A stretch of DNA of 64,000 bases from Anas platyrhynchos. Its lineage: Eukaryota > Chordata > Aves > Anseriformes > Anatidae. The stretch covers positions 100,211,001 through 100,275,000 of the forward strand of contig NC_092588.1 in the NCBI RefSeq assembly GCF_047663525.1. Direction: 5' to 3'. This document shows, one piece after another, positions 55,063-64,000 of the stretch. Made by a program: the position numbers and the translations under genes. The notes under the pieces are model-generated. The model was not told where the DNA came from. It saw only the letters and a list, made by a program, of their open reading frames with translations, and made no database searches. Each line of letters starts with the position of its first letter. Position 1 is the first letter of the stretch.

Positions 55063-58000
55063 GTGAGTGCGGGGTGAGGGAGGCTCTACGGGTAAAGGAG
55101 GGGAGCAGAGGCCAGGGCTGGGCCCGAGGGCGGGCTGGAGAGGCTTGCAGCTGGCAATAAAAGGCCTCCCTCTTGCTGCCAGAGAGCTGTGTGGAAAGGG
55201 AACTGGGCCTCATACAAAGATCGGCCTGTCCTGCCCTGCCCTGCCATGGGGAGAGGGAGGCGGGGGTGATGGTGACACTCCTGCCGCTGGTTCCTCCCTG
55301 TCAGAGACCCTGCATAGCTGGCAGAGGAGCCTGCCAGGGCTGGAGCCCAAGAGGGCACTTTCAAGTGAGAATGACCCAATGAAAACATTTCTTGGAGGAC
55401 AAATTTTCCAGAGGTCCGATTTTGGTTTTAAGTCTTACGACATATGGTTATTCTCAGGTACATCCTTATTCTACCTCCTATACCCCTAAAGAAGAGGATG
55501 CATTTTAAACATATTTTTGTCGATTTACTTCCCACTAGTCTAAAGAGGAACCAAGCTGATGGGTAATTCACGTTACTAGTGTTTCTGGTTCGTTTTAGAG
55601 GCCTGTAGAAAGATTCAGACTTGATTTCAGTAGGAAAATGAGCCAATGTCAAGTTTTGCTAAATTGCCTCTGTGTTTTACACAGCTTATGAAAATTCACC
55701 TGAGCTTGTTTCACAGTACTTGTTATTTGGTGTGTGCTTGAAAATTATTTTCTTAGTGGGGACAAAGAATGTGAAGGTTGGTGTTTCTGTGACTTTCAGA
55801 GTTTCACATAGAGCAGAAACGGGGACTGTATCTCTATAATCAGAATTAAAGCACTTGAAAATATTTTCGCTTACAGCAAAACCACTGGGAATGTAAAGTA
55901 TTTGGTTAGTATGTTTTTAGCATTGAAAATTCTAATTTCCCACATTGAAACTTTACTGTTGCCCCGTTGTTTATGAGCTTGCTTAAATTCACATCTGGGC
56001 TTAGATTTCAAATGTATTGGGTGATATGTTGGCAAGAAATTTGTTTGCAATGTGTTACCCGGTAGGTTGTCTGAGAACTATTCTCTAGTGTTTCTAATAC
56101 ATCAGTTACCATTTGGGGTGGGTATCCTTTGATGATGCCCAAGTTGTTCCTATTTTTTGCTGGCTGTTGGTAATGTCTGCTGTCTGGGGTGCACATCCTG
56201 TGCTGCTCATAGAATGAAGTAACAAAACTGTGCCCTGTTTTGTTCAGAGGTGCAAAACAAAGGTGCCTTTGGAGGAAAGAAAGAAAAAGTGGTTGTTTTA
56301 AGGTAGGGTTGTATGGAAAAATGTTGTTAACAATAGGGTGTTTCAAGCAGAGAGCACTGAGTGCTCTAAAAAAGAGCACTCTGTTGTTGCTCCATGGAGC
56401 CTGTTCCAAGTTGTTAAGGATACTTTTGCAGGATGATTTGAATAATAGAATAGCAGGAATGTTACTGGAATATTTGGATTTAACCACTCCACAGAATATT
56501 TTCTGTAGATGTTTTTGTCTTGGAGTAAGAAAGCCGAATAATATCAGAGCTGCATGCACAAGGTTTGTGCTTCCGAGTAGCCATGTTAGCCAGACTGACA
56601 GTCCCATTAATTTGGGATCCCATCTGATGTGCTGGCTGATGCTGCTGTAGCAGCAGGTACAGAAGATCTTGTAGGGTGCTGTTACAGGGCAGAGTTCTGT
56701 AGGTGTTCTTTGTTTACTTCTTCCTGCGGGTAGGGGACCTGTGGTTTGAAGTGTGAGTTTGTTTCCTCATTTTTGTATTGTCTTTGTCATAAGCGTGTAA
56801 ATCTTCCTCGAGTTACAGGTCTGCTTTCAGGAGTTAGCTTTGTGATTTCACTCCTTCCTTCCTACAGTTAAACTGGAATTTGCATCCCGCCTTTATCTGG
56901 GTACAGAGAAATCGTTTTGTTAACTAATTCAGATTGTCAGGTTTATTGGAGAGGGATCGGAATGGCTGAGAGAAAGAAGTTGTTTCATGTAGAAGGCTAG
57001 GTCAGTCTGTCCTAATGTGGCATTAATTTTTAAAACGTCATTTCCACAGAAAAAGAAGGAAAACAAAAGCACGAGGATAAGCTTTGTTGTTCATAATGTT
57101 TGCCTCTTGTGGAGAAACGCAAGTTACTGTTTCTTTGCTGTCATGCAGCTCCTGCGCATTACGTGCGTTGTGGTGGTGCTTGGGAAATAAAGATGGAAGA
57201 TAATGAACTGATCGGTTTAGCCCTTCAAAACTGTCATTGTTTTTATTGCTTAACTTTCTGGTACTGCACCTAAAATGCTGAAAATTGTTGCTGTGTTGCT
57301 TAGATAATGGTATAGCAGCCTTAGACCTGGTAGAATATGATTTCACGAAGGCAAGAGCTTTGTACAGCACCTGTCTGCTTGATCTGGATGATTTAAGGAT
57401 GTAATTCTGGGCTTGTGTCCAGCTGTAATGGTGTCAAGACAGTAAGAACTTTGTATGTTACTAAGCATTGCAGCCTTGTTCTTTTCAATCTCTTTCATAT
57501 ATGAATCTCCAATAATGTTATATTAATTATTGAGTTATTTTGGGATGCAGAAAATGAGAATGAAGTGGTTCTAGCAAGCCTGAAGAACTCGAGTGTCTGG
57601 AGCCCTGATTTTTTCATCTCTGAGTTGCTTAGGGAGAAAGTTCCAGTAAACAGTAGAAGAGAAACAAGTGAAGTCAGTGCCACTCGTTTCAATTCCTGGT
57701 TTTCTGGAGCAGCAGTAACAATGAAATTAATGCGAGTTACCAGTTCTGATTGCAGTAGTGATGGGCTGGTATCTTTCGCCGGTGTTGCCTGGAGATTGCT
57801 TCTGAACAGAATCAAAGACACTAAATACGTGTTTTGTGCTTGGAAAATTATCTTTGAATGGGAGACTAATTGCCTTTGCCATTATAATCGCAATAAACAT
57901 CTATGTTTTGGGCAAACTGATTGGTTGAGCTCTTTCCACTTGCTGGACAAAACTTTTTTTACTTGCTGCTGGTGGATTTGGAGTATGTTTTCTTGTGGAC

Positions 58001-61000
58001 TGTAGCAGAGTTGTTCTGAAGCAGTGTGTGCATTTCTCCAGAATGGGAATTCTTCCATAATATGAAAAGCATGAGGAGGTTATTTCCCTACTGAGAAGTG
58101 GACTTGATTTTTATTAAACTTAGGGATTTTTTTTTTTAATAAGAAAACACCAAGATCAACAAAACAAACAGTCTCTTTTTTTTTGAAACTGGCTTACGAT
58201 GAAATTGTAGGGGGAGAGCTATTTATTTTTTTTTTGTAACTTCAGTCAGGTCATATGCTATGTGATCACACATTTAATTCAGCTAGTTGTATAGATGAGT
58301 AATTGTGTTTTTCCAAATGTGGATACACCTACCCATCTGCCTGGGATAAAAGTAAGTAGGTGGGGCACCACTAGCGTAGTACTATGGTGCGCATGGATGT
58401 TGCTTGGAGGAAAAATAGAAGTTTGCTTCTCCTACTGGTACTACAGAGCCATCTCTTTCTACAGCTGTCGCTAGTCTGTAGCAGCGAGGATCTGAAATAT
58501 GCATCATTTCTGCGATAAACCGAGACGAGTGTAGGGAAAGTGGTAAAATAGACATTAAACTGGTAAATCTCCACTTTGTGGAGAAACCATGGTTTCGTAC
58601 GCTGTACAAAAATAGCTTTGCAGCCAGTGATTTTGATACTTTGAGATTTAAAGCAGTAGGAGAGGTTTTCGGATGTTTTTTTCCTCTTGTGCGGTGAAAA
58701 GAGATTTTCTGTATAAAACCCTTTAATCTTGTTTAGTAAAACTGTATTTTGCAAAATTTTAATGTGGAACTACATATTTTCCCTGTTGGAATAGCAATTA
58801 CTTGCAGTGCATTTGAGGCCCTCGCTCTAGTACATATTTTGAAATTAAGACCTCTTCTTACTTGGCAGTGGACTTTACCTTGTGCTAACTGTGATGATGT
58901 GCCTTTCATCTTCCTTCTTGCTCCTTTTTTTTCCCTTATCATGGGAAGCAACATCATTTGAAGAAAAAAAAAAAAAGCAAAAATTACAATGTGTAATAGA
59001 ATTTGAGTTGATTTTTTGTGAGTTGATTTCTTTGTGTGCAGAGCTCTTGTCTGAGGACACTGGGCTATAAAGCAGATTTAAAAACCAAAATTGTATTCAT
59101 TTTCGGTATTCCCATGCTGCATGTGTTGGAGAGCAGAGATTTACAGTTTGACTCTGTAAAGCAGGTTATGTGGTCTTCGTGTGCGAAGCAGAATAGGTGG
59201 TTGGTTGATTGCGGAGCTACTTGGAATATAACCCTGCACCAAGGGCTCAAGAAAATAAACAAAATGAATTAAAAAGATACGAAGTGAGAGTGCTAATGAT
59301 GTTTTGGCTTAAAGAAGTGAATCGCGCATTGGCCTGCTACTGCAACATGGCAAAGCTGTACTGTGAGCTGTAATGTTTTTGTCAAGGTGGTTTATGTTAC
59401 TGCGTGATTATAAACGTCTTGGAAGATCTGTGGTGAAGCCAATTGATTAAATTTAGGTCTCCCCTTTAAAATGCACTCTGACCTTACCATGAACTGGAAG
59501 CTGGCAGTGCGTGCTCGGTAGCGCAACATTCGCTGCCTGTTGGTGATACACCTGGGCTACAGCATGTTTTAACCTCCTTTGGTTCTGTTTGCTTGCTTGT
59601 TATTCCCCTCTTATTCTGATGAATCCCTTTGTGTTAGGTTTTGTCTAAAAGTAAGCAAACATAGGACAAAAATCAGTTTCGTTGTTCAGCTCTGCAGACC
59701 CTGATACCTTTCAAGTGTAATATTGTTTGTGTGTAGGTAATGCATGTAGCTGACTACTGGCATGCTCCTGAAGCAGTTAAGAAGAGGGTTTCAAGTTTAC
59801 AAACAGAAGATAACATATTTGTTCTGATTTGCTAATCAAATTTAGGGGTCGGTTTGTTTGTTTTTAATAGATGTGTGGGGGTGGAATGGGGAAGAGAGGA
59901 GCACATAGGAAAATAGCATGACAAGAAATGTTCAAGCTAAGTGAGACCCACGTTCTTGGAAACCTGAGGTGTTAATTATTTGTTAATTTTCATAACACTT
60001 ACGAAAAATGTTTTCATAAATGTCCACTATTTTTTTCCATTCATTTTCCTTTCTCTTTCAGATATCAAGATAGTAAAATGTAGGCCTTTAAGATTTCAGG
60101 TGCTGGTTGGAGTAGTTTCACGGTCTGCCTGAAAATGTGATGTTCCATTAACAGACACTTCTTGTTAAAGTTCACGAAGGAATATACTGTTTGATAACTG
60201 ATAAGTTAACTAATGAAATGCAATAGTATGTTTTATTGCAGGAAGGAGGAGCATTGTGACAGCTTGGAAACTTGTAACTGATTATACTTTGATATCTGAA
60301 ATATGTTCTTATACAGTGAATAAGTGCATTGTATTAAGCAACAACAATTTTTTCTTTATTTCCTAGAGGAAAACAAATCTCTGCCTTCTTTTTATTGCCG
60401 TGAAAAATGGAGGAAAAGTGAGGCTGAGTTTTGGGTTGGGAACGAATCCCTTACTAGTGCTGCCCTCCTTTGTTTCTTTAAACCTGCTTCTTCTCCTACA
60501 TGCTTTCTAGATAACATCTTGATTTTTTTTCTGGTTTCATGTTTTTATCTAGACATAATATTGTGTAATTACGTCAATTTCCCTTTGCAGCTAATGTAGT
60601 TGTGCTCCTAGTCTCCTTTGTTGCTGTCTCCAGGGAAGGAAAAAAGCAGCTCTATGTAAGGAACTTCGTTCTGCTGCTGACTAGTCCTGCTGATACTTAC
60701 AGGTTTTCTTATTTATTTATTTTCTGCTGTATGTAAAACATACTGGAATGGGAATATGGGTCAGAAGTAGCTTTATGAGAGTGGTGAAGTTTGGCAGTTA
60801 CCCTCTTTGTGGGGATGGAGGCCTGTGCGAGGTGAATCCAAGGCACTCGTGGAAGGCTGTTGATAGCCAAACATGGTGGCAGAGGCACTTGTAAACAAGG
60901 TGGGACTGCTGAGTGCAAACTGAAAGAAATGTGACCTGGAAAAGTGGCTCCCTACTTGTTTCCTCCCGCATACATTGCCAGCAGATGCTGGTGCTCTTGG

Positions 61001-64000
61001 CTTGGGAGGTTTGGATGCAGTCCTGGCAATTAGGACGTGTCTGATCTCTCCAGAGAAGATGGGTGAAGATGCCTGCATTGTTTTGCTCATTTGTTTGCCG
61101 TTTGCAACACAGTTCTGCGTGTTTGGAGCCTCTGTCCTGGTGTTCTTGGTTACTGTGTTGAAAACAAACTGTCCTAACTAAGGACTAAATAATTGGTAGC
61201 AAATAAATGTCAGGTAAGGCATTTTATGTGTGTGCGTATGCATGCATGAGCGTTTCCTAGAAGTCTGGTGGAAGATTTAGAGAGTATTTCAGATGACTCT
61301 GCTGGTGTTTTCTCAGGGTCCCAGTAAAATGTTAGTGTCTCGTTAAAATGGCAGGCACTGGCTATTGTGTCAGCCCATTGCTGTGCTGCTGTCACTTCAT
61401 CTTTTATTTCTAATGAGCGCTAGCTCTGAAGAGCACGAGTTGGCTGGCTTTACATATAGGGCAGTATTTCTCCACTCTGAGCCCTGTGTGTGCTTCTGAG
61501 GGAAAGCTTGTAAATGTCTGCTGTTTTGCTTTTGTGCCATTTTTATAGATGGAAACTTGTACACAAGTTTTGTCTAGCCTAGGAGATTCTCTTGAGACTT
61601 TTGAATGAATGCTTATGGCAGTGATAGTCAAATATCTGAAAAGATCATTAAATGTAGGAAGACGTGAAGTTTTATCAATGTGACTGGGATAACCAGAGCT
61701 TCGACAAAGCTGACTTTTACTTAAGGTTCAACATTTGTCTGTTCGGTTGCAAGTGTTTGTGTTTCCTGCCACTCCTGCATTGAGCCTAGAAGACAAGGTA
61801 CAGCAAAACATTGTTGCAAAGGTCCTTGGGATGCCAATGGAGGAGCTGGTTTATTATTAGCCCAGACATGCATTACGTAATGCAATGTTAAAAAAAAAAA
61901 AATAATAATTGCTGACATAAATCATCAAAAAATTTTTGGAAAAATCAAACCAGTGCAGAGGCTGTGCTCAGCGTATTTCAAAACCTCGTTCTGATCTGAT
62001 GTTAAGGGCTGTAGTATGCAGTGGGACTGAAACTTATATAATTGAGTGCAGGAGACTTTGGTCTTTCCTTCTGGATGCAGTGCTGATATGAGAACGTTAT
62101 GCTGTTGTCTGTTGCGGCAGGAAACCTGGGGAAGGGAATAGTTGGGTGTTTTTGTGCTGAGCTTGTATAAATCTATGTTCGTGTCCCAGGCTATCTTGGC
62201 TGATATTGGTAAAATATGTATGTGGAGCCACTGTCAGTGCTTGACTTGACTGCATGTTTCTTTTTGAAGCCGGTATAAAGATTTAAGATACTTGTTCCTT
62301 AGCTTTTCAAAACTGTCTCTTCCTCACCAAAACATTGGGAACTGACCAGGTGAGCGTTTGTAGTTACTGTGTTTTGAACAGATTTTCCCATTTCATCCTT
62401 AGTTGTGATTTAAATGAATGTGTTTTATTTGGGACTGAAGTGGAAGAGGAAACAGCCTTATGATCAGACAAGGTGTCTAAAGAACTGCAATGTTTTAATC
62501 TGCTGCTTCTCTTTTCAAGTGAATGTGAAATTACGCCTGTATTTTTTGATTGTTGACATAGATTACTTGCTTTATTTTAGGCACTTTTCTAAAAATAAAC
62601 AAATGTAAGAAAACAACAAAAACCACAAATCATACTTGTGAAAGGAACAGACTTATTTAACCCCCCAGGGCATGCTTTGCGTTAAAGCTCGAACACAGAT
62701 GAGGCGAGTTGCAGCGAGGTCTCTGAAGGTGGAGGAGTGTGTTCTGTAGGTACAGGGAGCAAGTTTCAGTTCAAAGGAGCTAATCCGGGAACAAGATGTG
62801 CAAGTGTTTTTCAAGATGGGGCAGTGACGTTCTTTGAAATGACGCGTCATTTATACAAGGCAGCTCAGGACTCGCAGGGCCTATTAGCTTGCACTTGATG
62901 CTGGAGAAATTGAATTATCCTGATTCTACAGCCAGTATAGATTGGCAAGCACCACGCATCAGTTGGGGGTAATAATTCCTCTCAGAAGATGAGATAGCAG
63001 GATGGATGAAGAGAGCTCTGACCTAGCACTTGAAGTGTGTTTATTATTTGCATATCTTCAGCCCTCCTTTTGTTTCCTGCTGCCTCATCACAACTTCATA
63101 TTATGGAACTTTAAAAAAAAAAAAAAAAAAATTGTTTCACTTTTGCCAGGCCTCTGAAAACTTTTTGAGCCTAAAATACGGTACATAAACTTCCCAAGTA
63201 ACAACGAGAAAAAGAACTTCAGTGGCTTCTTTCATAATGGAGCAGAAATTAGTTTTCAGGAGAATTTTTCTGACCAATATTGTGATTTTTTTATTGGCTT
63301 TTAATGGAGATGGGCTTTATGAGCTGTTTTTATTGGGCTGTGATTGTCATTTAAATGACAAGGCCTAAGTAAATGACTGAATATTTAGTGTCAGAAAGTG
63401 GAATAGAAGGGATCAAAGCATCCAGTTATCCAGAAGCCAAACACTACTTTGTCCATTCTTTCACTAAAACCTATACCAAGTGTCTTTTTATTTTCTTTCT
63501 TTAGTTGATCACCAAACCTCAGTTAAAAATTCTCCCCCCAAAAATGCAGAATTCATTTTTTTGTTTAATATTTACTTTATCTGTAATTTATTTCAATTAC
63601 TTTGTTATTGTGTAGTTCCAGAAAATTCTGTAAACCTGTCCCTGATGTAGGATTGAGCTGTGTCAGTTTTCAAGAATTGCCCTCACATGAGCTTTGAATT
63701 TTTTAAAGGTCTCTGTAGCTGTTTGGATCAATCTCAGTTTCATCTATAAAATTTTGAAGTTTTTGATAGAGTACACAGTGTGCACCTAGACTTTTTTTTA
63801 ATCACTCCTATGTAATCTCAATTGTCTTAATGATTTTTTTCTGTTGTTCAGGAAAAAAGTTTGAAGAGGCATTTTTTTAATGCTGGAAAAGTGCGTATAC
63901 TTGGAAACTAGCAGATACTGCTCATAAAATAGAAATGTTTTATACTATCTTAAACATTTTTTCAGTTGAAGCAATGGAGTGTGATTTCATATGTTAATAA
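55063..64000 (+). other. CDK13: CDK13 intron 1 (continues beyond the window)
   Basis: Starts with donor GTGAGT. No sequence resembling CDK13 exon 2 (RSGKSRSRSPYSSRHSRSR...) is visible up to 64000. The first 300 bases are still GC-rich, the rest AT-rich with homopolymers (for example 63113-63130). The longest open frame inside is on the minus strand (56008-56607, 199 codons), without a recognisable domain. I see no mobile element that I can name. Confidence 0.85.

Noticed and set aside
57565..58005. 146-codon + strand frame in CDK13 intron 1
   Set aside because: Starts with GTG, no domain, and overlaps a minus-strand frame.

Overview
This window looks like bird nuclear DNA. It contains several CR1 LINE copies with the CR1-type 3' end (ATTCTGTG octamers), an avian-type solo LTR, and two vertebrate genes whose protein sequence can be read directly. 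RALA lies upstream of CDK13, both on the + strand, which is the order I recall for human 7p14. I cannot name the species.

Layout: 1-5.3 kb is intergenic, with one dead CR1 fragment. A CpG island at about 5.34-6.17 kb is the RALA promoter plus a non-coding (or possibly coding, see findings) first exon ending at a donor at 5594/5595. Intron 1 is 18.5 kb. Four coding exons (24097-24210, 25187-25395, 28888-29062, 31691-31813) join without a frame break into a complete 206-residue RalA GTPase. Its 3' UTR runs to a poly(A) signal at 33639. The stretch from 33.7 to 53.1 kb is intergenic and rich in retroelements. It holds a 2.1 kb 5'-truncated CR1 with an almost unbroken reverse-transcriptase frame, an antisense CR1, a CR1 tail, two copies of one LTR family in opposite orientation (one a complete solo LTR with a 5-bp target duplication), another CR1, and an unclassified GC-rich block with a degenerate minisatellite.

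A second CpG island at about 53.17-55.1 kb is the CDK13 promoter and first exon. That exon codes for the low-complexity, RS-rich N-terminus (411 codons plus 2 nt) and ends at a GTGAGT donor. The rest of the window, to 64000, is CDK13 intron 1. The kinase domain lies outside the window.

RalA is a membrane-anchored small GTPase. CDK13 is a nuclear, cyclin K-dependent kinase acting on RNA polymerase II and splicing. They are neighbours, not a functional unit. I found no tRNA, rRNA, CRISPR array or unknown multigene system. The most interesting leads are a possible 72-residue in-frame N-terminal extension of RalA from exon 1, upstream ORFs and a triple TCTCGCGAGA-type element cluster before CDK13, and repeated palindromes and a TCGCGA minisatellite just inside RALA intron 1.
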